Part shown: positions 13,320-24,806 of the stretch, one piece after another | How the letters are laid out: the number at the start of each line of letters is the position of its first letter | Numbering within the stretch: position 1 is the first letter of the stretch | Source: Isoetes taiwanensis | Lineage: Eukaryota; Streptophyta; Lycopodiopsida; Isoetales; Isoetaceae | Direction of reading: 5' to 3' | Length of the DNA stretch: 64,000 nt | Assembly (NCBI GenBank): GCA_021234155.1 | Contig: JAJEKV010000058.1 | Span: 4,786,600 to 4,850,599 of the forward strand | Notes under the pieces: generated by a model | Databases searched by the model: none | Told to the model about the DNA's origin: nothing | The model's input: only the letters and a program-made list of their open reading frames with translations | Position numbers and translations under genes: made by a program

Positions 13320-14384
13320 TCAGCAAGCAATAGCACATGGCCGCACAGCTTGCCATACTCCATTTGTCCTTTGGAGTTTGATGATCTTGGAAGAAACCAT
13401 ACAAGCACCAGTTTCACAGGAGGCTCTTTTGCGTTTTGAACTTTGATGAGCCTGCATCAGATTCTTCATCTCGTTCTGCCTGGCACGAGCAAGTGCGCTC
13501 GAATAGTGTTTAAGGATCCAGGGGTGTGATAAAATCTGCTGCAAAGAAATTCGTTTTTCCGGATCAGGCTGCAACATAGCCAAGACAATGCCCTTTGCTT
13601 CCTCTGACACCAACCCAACTGGCCAATTCAAATGTGACCCTGCCAAATCCTCTCCACAAAGCATTCTTTCTTCAATTTCTGAGGGCTTCAAACTTGAAAA
13701 GGGATACAACCCAGTAAGCACTTGATACAGTATCAAACCTAAACCCCATATGTCAATCTCCTTGGAGTACTTTCTCTGCACAAGTTCAGGTGCGAAATAT
13801 CTTGGAGTTCCGACTTTCTGTTTAAAATTCGGAGCATCAGATCCTGAAAACCGAGCTGATAGGCCGAAATCTGAAACCCTGATATCATAGGGTTTTGATG
13901 CTGAAGGAACTAAAATGTTGGCGGGTTTTAGATCCCGATGAATAATATTATTGCTGTGAAGATTTCTGATAGCTAGTGCAAGATTGCGAATAAGAAGAGC
14001 TGCTTCAATTTCGGACAGATTACCTCTTTGCTGGATCAATTCAGTCAAGTTGCATTGGCACAGATCCATGATGAAGTGCCAGAATCCGTGGTCTTGGATT
14101 ACCTCGTGAAGATGGACTACGCCAGGGGCAGAGGATAAGCTTAATTGCTTCATGATTTCCATCTCTTTGATGAGGTCTGCGTATTCTGCAGAAGCTGTGG
14201 AGATGGACTTGCAAGCAAATTGTATGTTGCTGCTTCGTTTATTACTCCGGCAAAGAAAAACCGTAGCGTAGCCACCATGGCCGATCTCTTTGAGCAGATC
14301 ATAGCGCTGCAAAAGATTGGGATATGAAGCCCAATACCTGTGATTGAGAAGTTGTTCTTCCGGCTCCTCCATCTCTGTCTTCAT
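13320..14384 (-). CDS. Ser/Thr protein kinase, CDPK/PPCK-like, copy 1
   Basis: A 354-residue single-exon protein that is essentially one kinase domain plus a short basic tail. It has the glycine loop IGHGGYATV at 34-42, the ATP-binding Lys in FACKS (K59), HRDLKPAN at 149-156, DFG at 172-174 and GTPRYFAPE at 192-200, so all catalytic residues are present. The domain resembles calcium-dependent kinases and PEP-carboxylase-kinase-related kinases, but no EF hands follow, so calcium binding is not expected. The tail contains SSKRKR, a possible nuclear signal. It differs from the inverted copy at 60584-61648 at nine residues by my reading. Both copies look functional. Substrate unknown. Confidence 0.92.
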   Translation of the reverse strand: MKTEMEEPEEQLLNHRYWASYPNLLQRYDLLKEIGHGGYATVFLCRSNKRSSNIQFACKSISTASAEYADLIKEMEIMKQLSLSSAPGVVHLHEVIQDHGFWHFIMDLCQCNLTELIQQRGNLSEIEAALLIRNLALAIRNLHSNNIIHRDLKPANILVPSASKPYDIRVSDFGLSARFSGSDAPNFKQKVGTPRYFAPELVQRKYSKEIDIWGLGLILYQVLTGLYPFSSLKPSEIEERMLCGEDLAGSHLNWPVGLVSEEAKGIVLAMLQPDPEKRISLQQILSHPWILKHYSSALARARQNEMKNLMQAHQSSKRKRASCETGACMVSSKIIKLQRTNGVWQAVRPCAIAC

Positions 14385-14423
14385 TCTGTCTCTGAATTGT
14401 GTTTGTGGAAATGAAGAAAGACA

Positions 14424-14431
14424 CTTTTATA
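14424..14431 (-). promoter_or_regulatory. TATA box of kinase copy 1
   Basis: TATAAAAG lies 39 bp upstream of the start codon and is conserved at the corresponding place in copy 2, although the 5' leader there is longer. Upstream sequence beyond about 14530 is not shared directly because copy 2 has an insertion. Confidence 0.6.
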
Positions 14432-15318
14432 CCTCGATCTTTAGACGCGCCCTCTGCATTTGCTGAAAATATCCTTTCCTGGGTGGCCCGATATTTTCTT
14501 TTGCGCCTTTTTCACTTTTCAGTTGCCCGTCAGATGTTGGCTCGATCCCAAAGCCAACCATTGGGTCCGTTGATTTCATTTGTGTTTTTTGGGTTGCCCA
14601 TAGGGCAACCCTTGGGGAGTATGGGGCAAGACGCATAGATGGCCGCGATTTAAAAATATTGTGGCATATTCTTTGTCAACGGTTGTAGACTTTTGGGATT
14701 TGAGGGGTCCATAAAGACGTTTACACGGTGTGGATTTCATTGGAGCCGGGCGGAAGGTGGGGATGCGACCTCCGCTTCCTGGCATCGCCTAGAGGTAGCG
14801 AAGCAGAGGAGAGCTTCGTTTTGTCTTTTTTTCGTTACAGAAATTGGGCTGCTCCGCTTGCATTGTGGCCGGGAATCTGAAGGATTAGAGGCTCAGGTAG
14901 GAGCGAACAATAACTGGTGAGGCAAGTTAATTTCTTTATTTTTTCTCAATTTGATTTCTGGTGTTTGAAGCGATCAAGGAATATGTTGTTTTTTATGTTG
15001 TACTTGTTTTCAGAGAATATCGGTGGATTTTGTTCCGAAGTTCATTTATGCCCCAGTCTCAAAAGGAGATGGTTTTTCTTTTCTCGGTGGTAAGAAATTG
15101 TGAGATTTGTTAGCTTCTGTAGTTTTGGGATTTGAGGGACACCTGAGGATAGTTAGACGGTGTGGATTTTATGGGAGTCTGGATGCAAGGTAGAGATGTG
15201 CTCCGTGGCTTCTTGGTGGCGCCTAGAGGCAACGAAACGAAGTAGAGGGGAATTTCGTCCCTCGGTCTGCCATGGCATCCTGTTCTTGATGTCAGAAATA
15301 AGCCCTCTACTACTGAAA

Positions 15319-16790
15319 AGTTCTTTGGATATGGATAGAACAGAATCTCAGGATGAAAATATCATTCATGAAGCTGAAAATGATTATTGTGATGGTGAGG
15401 AGGACTCCCCAATTGAGCAGGTCTCTTAGCATGATATTACTGATGATCCGACCTTGCCAGTGTGGACTTTCTGCATGTGGACCCTTTGGGCTCGTCTCTT
15501 GTGCCCTCTTATCTTTTCTCAATCAGTTCTTTTCTTACAGAACAGAGCCACTTATAATCTCCTCAATCCCTGTCCAGGTCATGGCATTGCCCCTTGGCAG
15601 GCTAATGGCTGCTTCTTTGCCTGCTACAATTTTCAGAATTCCTTTTCTTAGTTATGAATTCTCCCTCAATCCTGGTCCTTTTAATATGAAGGAACATTCA
15701 TTACCATATTTGCCAACACTGGCAGTGCATTTGGAAATGGAGGAGCTTATGCAGTGGGGATTGTGAACATTATCAAAGCATTTTACCAAAGAAATATAAC
15801 CTTCACTGCTGGTCTTCTCGTTGTCATCACAACTCAGGTAAGTTTAGAACTGTTATTGGCATCATTTTAAGACTTTTCCAGCATTGTTATTAGAACTTAT
15901 TCAAGAAATATCAAGCAGGTATTAGGCTATGGCTGGGCCGGACTGATGAGGAAATATCTAGTTGAACCAGCACAAATGTGGTGGCCATCAAACTTAGTGC
16001 AAGTGTCCTTGTTTAGGTATGTCATTATCTACTAAAGTTCGTAGGAAAAAATTTCAAATAGCAAGAGAGAAGATATACTTGCTAAAATGGCTTTTTTGTT
16101 TCTTCCAGGACATTGGATGAGGTGGATACTCATAAGGGTTTATCCAGAACAAAATTTTTCTTGATCATAATGGTTTTGAACTTTTCATATTACACATTGC
16201 CCGGATATTTGTTTTCAATGTTGACATCCCTGTCCTGGGTATGTTGGGCCTGGCCTCACTCCGTCCTTGCACAGCAACTTGGCTCTGGTCTCAGTGGTCT
16301 AGGTTTAGGTTCATTTGCTCTTGACTGGGCCACCACCTCTGCTTACCTTATGAATCCACTTGTAGCTCCATGGTTTGTTACAGTCAATGTGGTTGTAGGC
16401 TTTTTTATTGTATTGTATGTGGTTACTCCAATTGCGTATTGGGGAAACATATATAGTGCAAAGAAATTTCCAATATTTTCAAGTGACTTATTCACAAATG
16501 ATGGACAAGTCTATGATATCACTTCCATTGTTGACAAGAGATTTAATCTTGATCTGAATGCTTATCAAAAGAAGGGACCTATTCACTTGAGCACATTTTT
16601 TGCTGTCACATTGGGGTTGGATTTGCTGCCATTGCAGCCACTCTGACTCATGTGGCTTGTTTCAATGGAAAGTAAGTAGCCTTCACCTTTTCCATGTTTT
16701 AGACTTGTTATGTCTTTTATGTATCACTGACATCATAAATCTATGCATTTAGGGAAATCTGGCAGCGTGTCAGAGCTCTGCATGAGAAGC
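15319..16790 (+). pseudogene. OPT-family oligopeptide transporter fragment
   Basis: Remnant of the N-terminal third to half of an OPT transporter (plasma-membrane, proton-coupled peptide or metal-chelate uptake by family). Exons: about 15319-15837, 15919-16016, 16109-16671 and from 16753, with GT-AG introns of about 80-92 bp. Recognisable text includes [40 protein letters not shown] and SWVCWAWPHSVLAQQLGSG. Breaks seen: an in-frame TAG at about 15428 and frameshifts near 15485, 15693 and 16605. After EIWQRVRALHEKPDIHT the sequence stops matching and the remaining membrane segments are absent. The region is a pseudogene; the intact introns show it was not retrocopied. Confidence 0.85.
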
Positions 16791-16969
16791 CAGACATCCA
16801 TACATGCTTACATAGTCAATCACTTCAATGGGACACAGTTTTTGGTACCAAGTTCATAGATGATATGTCTTGCATAACTGAGACACAGTTTTTGTACTAA
16901 GTCCATAGCTGATATATTTTGCATTTATCTGTTCTCAACTCCTGAAGCATCTATTTACATTTGGAAATT

Positions 16970-17625
16970 GGTTTTCCGGCAAGGCATCCTTTGTGAGAAG
17001 CAGACATAAATGAAGCATATAAGAAGCTGCAAGATGGATGGTTGGAAAATGGGGACAAAGTTCCGCCTGCAGAGTTCGCTAAGGTGCTGTTGTAGTCATT
17101 GATCTCTTTTGGAATGCAGCCTTTTTGAGTATGAGTGCCCTGTTTTAAAACAGATAGCTGCAAAGTATTCTGAATGCCGACCAGGCAAAAAGGGTGCTGA
17201 CCTTGAATGGATTCCTCGCGGCAAAATGGCTGGTCCATTCCAAGATGTTGCCTTTGCAACTCCTGTGGGAGCAACTAGTGCCTCTTTCAAGTCAACGTAA
17301 GTCCCATCTTGTTCATTTTCATTTTTAGAAATTTCATTTGCCTGAGTGTTTATGATTCCTTAGGAATTTGGATCCTGAAACCTTAAGTTGCCCATTCAGT
17401 TGCCTATGGCATCGCAATTGGATCCCTTTGCATCTAGGTGTTTTAGTGAAGGTCGTTTTCTGTTATCTACTAGTTTCAGTCAGATGGATATTGGACATGG
17501 CTTGGGATGCTTCTATGAGGCATTCTTTGAAACCTAAAGAGCTGCACAATTTTGAAACATCTTTTTACATTGCAGGAATCGCTATCACATCATCTTGGCA
17601 GAAAGCAGGAAAAACTAAATTGTGA
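16970..17625 (+). pseudogene. Parvulin-type peptidyl-prolyl isomerase fragment
   Basis: Downstream of the OPT remnant, three exon pieces encode a PIN4-like parvulin, a prolyl cis-trans isomerase. The first (about 16970-17083) includes INEAYKKLQDGWLENGDK and ends PPAEFAK. The second (17153-17297) includes AAKYSECRPGKKGADLEW, PRGKMAGPFQDVAF and TPVGATSASFKST. The last (from about 17578) reads YHIILAESRKN and then stop. Introns are GT-AG. The N-terminal part before LCEKQ is lost, with small deletions near 16990-17005. Its closeness to the OPT fragment suggests joint capture or a collapsed gene pair. Confidence 0.8.
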
Positions 17626-19450
17626 GAAGCAAAAACAAAATATTCGCTCATACATCGTTTCTTCCAAGTGGCATAGAGGTTTGATTATCAGCATCCTACA
17701 AGCATAGACATTTAAGAAAGCTCCATAGCCATGGATAAAGCATCGATGGAAGGTGATATGCTGCAAAAAAAGAAGTGAATTGGAAAAGTAATATTGGAAA
17801 CTTAAAAGAAAAGGAAAGGCCTGACCAACCAAACGTCACGAATAATAACAGGAGTTCCTTGCCTAAGACCGATATCATGCCAGTGTACATTTATCCATGA
17901 AGGTTTGTTGTTTTTGTTCAACATTACTATAGCAATCCTACCTCCAGACACAGGTCCAGCCTAGACCTTGCATTTGATTCAACAAACAGATCGTATTAAG
18001 ACTGGTACCACAGCCCGCAATTGCATGTAGAACATATCTAAAATCTCTACCTCCTGACAGAGGCAATCACTTTGCGTGCTTACTCTCCTGCCCTGCACTC
18101 CCAGGCTACCTGGTTGCATAATCAAGTCTCTGAGTTCATTAGAACAGACGATTTCATTTGTTAAAAGAACCTTGAATGCAAACACCTTGATTCACGTCTA
18201 TCACTTCTTTGTTTGCAAGTATGTCATAATAATCCTTCCTTAGATTTCTCAATTCACATCCCATGATAAGAGGCGCCTGCATTGTCCTAAGACAGTTAGA
18301 TACATAGTGATATTACCCTATTGCAAGCAATAAAGAAATAGCAAACTAAGCAATCTTAATGAGGGCCCATAGACTGAAGTGCGACTTGAAATCTTCGATT
18401 GTCATATTGCTATTTCCAACCTCAAGCATGTCCGGATCTATTGAATAACAGAGTAATGAGTAAGAAGTTAGTGGCTGCGTGAATTCCATCTAACTACATA
18501 TCTTCAGGTCAAAATGGTTTCAAATAAGTAGCTTGAAATTGTGTATTTATGTACCGTTCCACCCACCTGGCCTTGCATATGATGCCCATCTGTTGCTCTG
18601 ATCGGCATTGGTCAGCATGCTGCAAAGCTATCTAGGATGTTAATACATCAGTTTTCGTAAACCTTAAGCAGCAGTATATAGATTGGACCTTTCCCAGCTA
18701 TCACGAATATCACATGTTGTGTGCCAACTATTTCCAATTACTGTTATCAGTAAAGTAGTTGTCATATTTCAGATAAACTATTTCCTGCAGACATGAAAAA
18801 CCCTCAAGGTTTAGGATTCTAGAGATCTCTTATAATATCTCTAAAATCTGAAGAGATCAAGAATGCATTACCCATGGAGCATAGGCCCTGGCATCCTGGA
18901 GTTCATGTCTAAGAGATCCTGGTTGTTTTGAGCATGTTAACCACCTGATGCAGCACAAAGATTAAGATTTCATTAAGTTTTTGTGTGGAAATAAATTAAA
19001 TAAGAATGTAAATATGTACCTTGCATCACTTAAATTCCAAGCTTTAGACCTTTGGAATGAATATAATCTGCAAGAGCTCGAATCCCTGAAGGGAATGTTG
19101 ACCTTCTTGGTATCAGATTACCCTGCAAAAACAATGATTTAGTATTGTTAATCAAGTTATGTTTATTTTTGTTAAGTTGATTGCTAACCGCTTGGTCGTG
19201 CTGAAGTTCGGCCCAATAATCATCTGCATTTTTAACAAATGAGTTGATAGGATGTAGATTGATAAGAGGATGTGATAAGGTTTTTAGATTTACCTATATT
19301 GATATCCTATATGTTTCATGTATCAAAATCGTATTTCCTTAACCAACAACTGCATGTTCTATGCATTTTATTGTCCTTTCGTAATGTCACTTGCATAGTT
19401 ATCCAACGTGCAACCCCTTGATGCGTTATCATCTTGTTGTTTTTTTTTTC

Positions 19451-19618
19451 CACGTTGGCTTTCATTTTCAAGAATGACATTTTCGTTGACATTCTTCGTG
19501 GAAAAATAGTGTCGATGTCGTTACGCAATGTTTCCGCATAAGAATGACATGGAGACACCGTTGACACATAAGAATGCCAACAAAAAATTCATTCCTGAAA
19601 CGTGAATGTCACGTTGGG
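19451..19618. mobile_element. Foldback MITE, arm 1 copy
   Basis: The two halves are imperfect reverse complements (CACGTTGGCTTTC...CAAGAATGA against TCATTCCTGAAACGTG...), with an inner pair around AAGAATGCCAACAAAAA. The same element is at 58940-59110 in arm 2, so it was present before the duplication. Confidence 0.7.
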
Positions 19619-19702
19619 TGCAATTCTAGTGTCTGATTGCAAGTAAAGAATCCATGGATGCAGTAAGATCAGATCGAATGCATGGTAATAGGCAGAATCG
19701 AT

Positions 19703-20683
19703 ACATTATTTCATTTTTATCCAATCTTTATGGGTTTTATTCCAAGTTTTATTCAGAGCCATTGATCTGTGGGATATTCCTGGTATTGTGCCAGATCAAT
19801 GGCCATTAAGATTTTGACCCAAAAATAAAAAACCACTTCCTATGGTGTCGATCGAACACATGGTTGAAGCACAAGAAAAAAGCAAAATAAAAAAGCCAAT
19901 GGTCAGCATGAGGCTTGCACTGCTGAACCACACAGCCCACCGGGGCAAAGCTTGGCATCGACCATCGCGGACCGTGCTCAGCTTAGGCCTAACTATGCGT
20001 CTTTTGCTTCTCCGGATCTGTTGCCTTTCTTTGTTGCCACTATTAACGGCAGCGTCGTCTTGTTCTCACAAATGTGGCAGCTTGAAAAATATCACTTATC
20101 CATTCAGCATAGGAGATGGTATTTGCCAGATCCTGGGCAGATGATATTTGCCAGATCCGTTCGGCATAGGAGATGGTATTCGTCCTGGGCAGGAGTCCGG
20201 AATGAATTCTCCGCCACTGCCCTGTGCCAAAGAAACAAAGAACAAAGAACCAAGCAAACCCTGTGCCATGGGCCACGAGATCTTCATGGAAAAAAACAAA
20301 CCCCCACCTGCCGATTCTTGCAACAAACCTTCGGGAAAAAATTCGAAATGGAGATGGAGATGGAGATGCTATGACCAGAAGACCTCCCTCGAAGCTCGCT
20401 GGGATCGCCTGGCACCCCCCCGAAAAAAGAAAGCAGCGTGCAATCTTATCCGTGGGCTGAAAATTTGGCTGTAGAAAAATCTTAAAATAGCTTTTCTTTC
20501 AACCATTACAAAAACATCCATGAAAAAGGGGAGTTGCAAAGCACCCAAAATAGCAATAACCATTCAAGCTCCTTCCACATGGCAAATTATACCATTTTTT
20601 ATACAATACGATACTCAAATCATAGTCCTAACCACTGCCAGAAAACCCTCCCGCCAACCAAAACGAATTAGACAAAGTATATA
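19703..20683 (+). mobile_element. Arm-1-specific ~980-bp insertion with WAK-like fragment
   Basis: Arm 2 reads straight through this point, so the segment is arm-1-specific. At 19995-20144 an open frame starts with a signal peptide (MRLLLLRICCLSLLPLL) followed by CSHKCGSLKNITYPFSIGDG. That is the start of the galacturonan-binding domain of wall-associated and LRK10L-type receptor kinases. It then breaks down into a short duplication (GGCATAGGAGATGGTAT occurs twice in near-identical form) with no kinase. A truncated gene fragment, not functional as it stands. Confidence 0.6.
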
Positions 20684-20873
20684 GAATGCGAGTAAAGCTG
20701 CCAAAATACAAGTAAAGATCAATCAATCAATCAACAATGTCAACAAAGGAGATCAAAAGATATAGGAATTTAGTACTAAATTACAATAATGTAGGTCTAA
20801 ACTGCAAGCTTCATTCAAGGAACATGAAGATGAAAACTCGTTTAAATCATAATGTAGCAACTATAGTATCCAT

Positions 20874-23235
20874 GTTGGAGAAGCATCATAGTTTTCGAAA
20901 GGGCAAAATCACATATCCAATTTTTATTTTTCTACCTTACCAAGAAATAGAAAGGGAATATTTGGGAAAGATTTCTTTTAGACCCCTTGAATGAAATGAT
21001 CTTGTTTAACCTACAACATTTTCCATAGTAATGAGCTTATTATGAGAATACAACAATAAAGGTTTCACTTCTGTAACTGAGTTCTTGAACAACAATTTTT
21101 TTCTTTAAATATTGCATTTTAGATTGTAGAAGGAGAATGGATTTCAAGTGGGTAATGGATTAGGCATCTCTATAATCGCTCAATCTCTATAATCGCTCAA
21201 TCTTAACCATTGATCATGTGAATATTCCATGTTATATTCTCAATGGACAAAAAGTGGCCGTCCCTTGCAAGTCAAGATGGGGTCAAACACCATTTTCCAC
21301 GCCAGCCTATGATTTATGGGCTATGGTTTTAAGTCAATCGTGCAGTCAATTAAACAACACACACAATGAATAACATGAAGGGGAATAAAGCATCCATCTT
21401 AATGAAAGAGTTCCTAAATTTTCCAAGTGAAGTGTTTTCATTCCTCAAGCAATTTGCAGCAGTGCATGTATGCAAACGGCATACATTGACATTACAAAAA
21501 CATGAAGCTCTGATAGAGCATTGACACAGTTTACAACAGTGCGATACTCCCAATAAAGGAGGCAACACATGCGTCCACAATGCCATCGAAGTGTTCCTTA
21601 GAAGTTCGTCAGCCTGCATCCTGAAAGACCATAACATGAAACAAAAAACAAATTATTTCTAACAAGAAAAAGAATCCCTTCTCAGCTCCAAACGGACGTA
21701 ATTTCAGTGCTCCAAACCTCTCGAGTTTCCAGAGGCAACCTAGAAGAATAAGAAAAGGGGTCTGCAGTGAGAAGCTGGTGAGTAACACAGCTAAGCTTTT
21801 CACCCAAATTGAAAGCTGCTCTAAAGGACCATAAGCAAAAATAGTGCTTCTTGAACATCTGAGCATCTCTGTAATCCGGGTGCTGTGAATCGTGTCTTGC
21901 CATGGCCATGCTTCCCTCCCTTGCCAGATTTGAAGAGCACTGAGTTGAATCCGTGCCTGCTTAATAACAGAAATAGGAAACAAGAACGAGATATAAACCA
22001 TTACTCTGTGGATTTGCCACATACTATTCAAGAAAAAATGGCACAGTTGAAAATCGAAGCTCCTGAAGGGTGCCTCCAGCTCGCACCTTCCAGAAACCTC
22101 CCCATGTCAACCGTGGTTGCAGAACTGTTGTGGCTACATCTTAACCCTGCTTCAAGCATGCAGATCCATCTGCCTTCAACATACTGATCTGCCATAACCC
22201 CATCAGCATGCAAAGCCGGAAGGAGGCCATATCATGCGTCGTCAGACCCCTGTCTCAGCGAACAAATTTGGCAGAAGGCCATATCCGCCTTCTACTTGCA
22301 GAGAACGGAATGATGCTTATAGAGATAAAGCCAGAAGCGCCTGCGCCATCCTGCTCCATCCTGCTCTACCCTACAAATCGACAGAACCCTACTTCGCTCC
22401 ATAAATCCGGCATGCCCATGAGCATCACTGCCACGCGCCTATTCTTTCCACAAAAAGAAATAAAAAAACAGAGGGAAAAAACCTAAACCCAATCGACCAC
22501 TGCAATCCCAAAACCTATTTACTGAGTTAGCATTATAACAATTTCCCATACGAGTACATCCAAAAACCATCCAAAATCTTAGGTAATACCACTCCCAAAC
22601 AACAATTGCAGAACCTAATTGCAAGAAGCAAAATAAGTTAATTGTAGACTTTAGGAAAGATCCCATCCTCCTCTACAATGAATCTGAAGGACACATTTTC
22701 GCTTGGATCATTGCAAAAAAAGTTACAGTCATTTCCATAAAAATACCCCCAAAACTAGGGGCGTTTTGACAATTTTAGTAAAACATGAGGGTATTTCGTA
22801 GTTTTTCCCTATTCCCTTTGTGGGTAGCTGACAAGAGTTTTTCCCTATTTCTTTTATGGGTAGCTGACAAAAGTGTGGCTACCCCCTAGTAAAAATCTAT
22901 TGAACACCCTGTCTATGGGAGTTTTTGTTCTATCTGTACAGTCTTTGCACCATAATTGAAACCCACAATACAATGGCTGAGGTGTGATAAACTATGTCAT
23001 CGCACTAAACAACCAACTAAGCTTTTTTGGTGTATTCTATCTATAGTTACAATTTCTCATTTTTAGTTAGCTACCCCAAAAATAAAACCAAACTAATTTC
23101 TAGAATTAGAAAAAAAATATCCTTGCAAATAACCAAAGAATATTTTACTTAAAAGAGGTCATTTTACAAAATATACAATCAAAGCTTACGTGATAGAAGT
23201 GGTTGGGTCATCATTACCAAGCAGTATCCTTTTCG
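20874..23235. other. No recognisable gene (2.4 kb)
   Basis: Contains scattered open segments only. On the minus strand, 21720-21960 has exon-like text (MARHDSQHPDYRDAQMFKKH) that I cannot assign. Around 22740-22910 a short phrase (TTTTTCCCTATT...GGGTAGCTGACAA) is repeated twice. Confidence 0.35.
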
Positions 23236-24276
23236 CGCAGAAATTCATGATTGGCCACGGAAAGCCCACTTGTTTCGGGCTTTGGTAGAGCCTGTTTTAC
23301 TGTATGGTTCTGAAGTGTGGGGGTCTGCCATTAGTGCTAGTGCTTGGGAGAGCTTGGAGCGGGTGCAAAAGTCCTTTCTCACTTACAGGCTCGGAGTTAA
23401 AACAACGGTGCCCTATGCTATTCTTTTACAAGAGACAGGTTTTTGGCCTCTTCAACATTCTGCCATGAAGCGCCATCTCCACTATATCTGCAAGGTGCAC
23501 CACATGGATGATGTTAGGTATCCTGTTCTTGCACTTGCCATGGCTGAATCTCCTCAGCGTTTGAAACGATGTTGGAAAGAGCATTGCACTACATGGTTTG
23601 CCCGTTGGATTGGTGGTAAAGCGAGCACCGCCTCGATGCTTGTCGGGATTCGATCCCGAGCTTTGCAACAATATCTCAATTGTCGTTTTCTCAAAAGATA
23701 TGGGACTTGAGTTACTTTGGCCCAAGTGAAAACTGGTCATTATCATGCACACATAAATCCCACCTTGGCACGGGGCCCCAAGCTTATTTGCTTGCTTCAT
23801 TGTAGCTATTGCATCAATTCGCAGGGGTCCCACTGTGTTACGGATTGAGGGTAGATGGGAGCGGCCGCAATTGCCGCGATAAGCGAGGACTATGTGCCTG
23901 TTGCGATTCATGGGTTATTGAAGATGAAAGCCATACTCTTCTGAGTTGCCCTGCTTTTGAGATAGTCCGGAATCATTTTTTGACCTTAGCATTCCATTCC
24001 ACGCTTCCACAACTTCTCAGAGCACCATCTGTGCATGACTTGACATTATACATACTTGAGGTTCTAGATAAACGTCTGCAATTACTGAGCCCTCAGTAGT
24101 CATTATCTCCGCTTGTCTAGTATCATCATTACTGCAAAGGTTTTTCCCTTGAAAACCTTTCGAGGCAGGGGTTTTTTAATCCTAGTAGTAATGATTGTAC
24201 TAGCCCATTGTATGGGTCCCATGGCCTATTGGTCTCCGTGGACGTTAAAAAAACTATTCTATTCTATTCTATTCTT
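23236..24276 (+). mobile_element. LINE A, 5'-truncated 3' fragment
   Basis: C-terminal part of a non-LTR retrotransposon ORF2. It includes LVEPVLLYGSEVWG, KTTVPYAILLQETGFWPLQ and a Cys/His cluster (CACC...HTLLSC) before a stop at 24097-24099. Then comes a 3' UTR with a hairpin (24136-24160), the block GGGTCCCATGGCCTATTGG and a (TATTC)n tail to 24276. The first part is open for 146 codons and a frameshift follows near 23710. The reverse transcriptase core is missing, as usual for 5'-truncated insertions. Confidence 0.85.
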
Positions 24277-24806
24277 TTCCTACCTCTTGGTTTTCATAGT
24301 CGATAAAAATCAAATTAATCCTACATCGATGTTACTAGGTTATATTAAGTTCAGCTTGGCCTTGTATGACTCACATAATGGATCACACATTTTTGACAAA
24401 TTAATGGTTTATTTGTCATCCCAGCCTTTTAGGTACTGGCAGCTGGAGAACGCAACCTGCTACTGCCTCATAGAGGATAGCCGGAATCAACGCCAGAATC
24501 TGTACTGTTGCTTTGTGGATTTCGCAAAGGCTTTTGACACAGTGCCTCGGGATAAGTTGTGGGACAGATTGAGACAGTTAGGGACCCTCGTCGACGACTT
24601 GCGAGAATACTATATACTGAGACTATCTGAGGCTTGCTCCTGGCCGTCTCACACCTTGTCTGGGAGCCCGTTGTTAGTAGCATTGGGTGCGCCCGAGGGC
24701 TGCCCTCTATCCCCGACAGCTCTTGGCTTGTACATTGACCAGCTAGAAGAATGGCTAGGCCGAGCACGGGGAGGTGGGGGCGCTCGGTTGATGCACCACA
24801 TAATCC

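Larger units (their letters stand above)
14590..19440. mobile_element. Arm-1-specific insertion carrying gene fragments
   Basis: Arm 2 joins directly across this interval, so about 4.85 kb is either inserted in arm 1 or deleted from arm 2. It contains the OPT and parvulin pseudogenes with their introns. A 9-bp-stem hairpin (GGGTTGCCC, then its complement) sits at the left junction, and T-runs flank both ends. I could not find Helitron CTRR ends or clear TIRs, so the mechanism is open. The part from 17640 to 19440 holds nothing I recognise. Confidence 0.5.
12781..20873. repeat. Inverted duplication, arm 1
   Basis: Blocks of this arm match 58668-62187 in reverse complement and in collinear order: the kinase gene with about 600 bp of its 3' flank (12781-14530), a block at 14528-14588, a block at about 19440-19702, and a block at about 20684-20873. 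Between blocks, arm 1 carries extra sequence at about 14590-19440 and 19703-20683 that arm 2 lacks. The arms are separated by about 37.8 kb. Confidence 0.85.

Noticed and set aside
14588-14610. Helitron 3' end (hairpin at arm-1 insertion junction)
   Set aside because: The hairpin is perfect but no CTRR terminus follows in either orientation and no TC start was found at the other junction.
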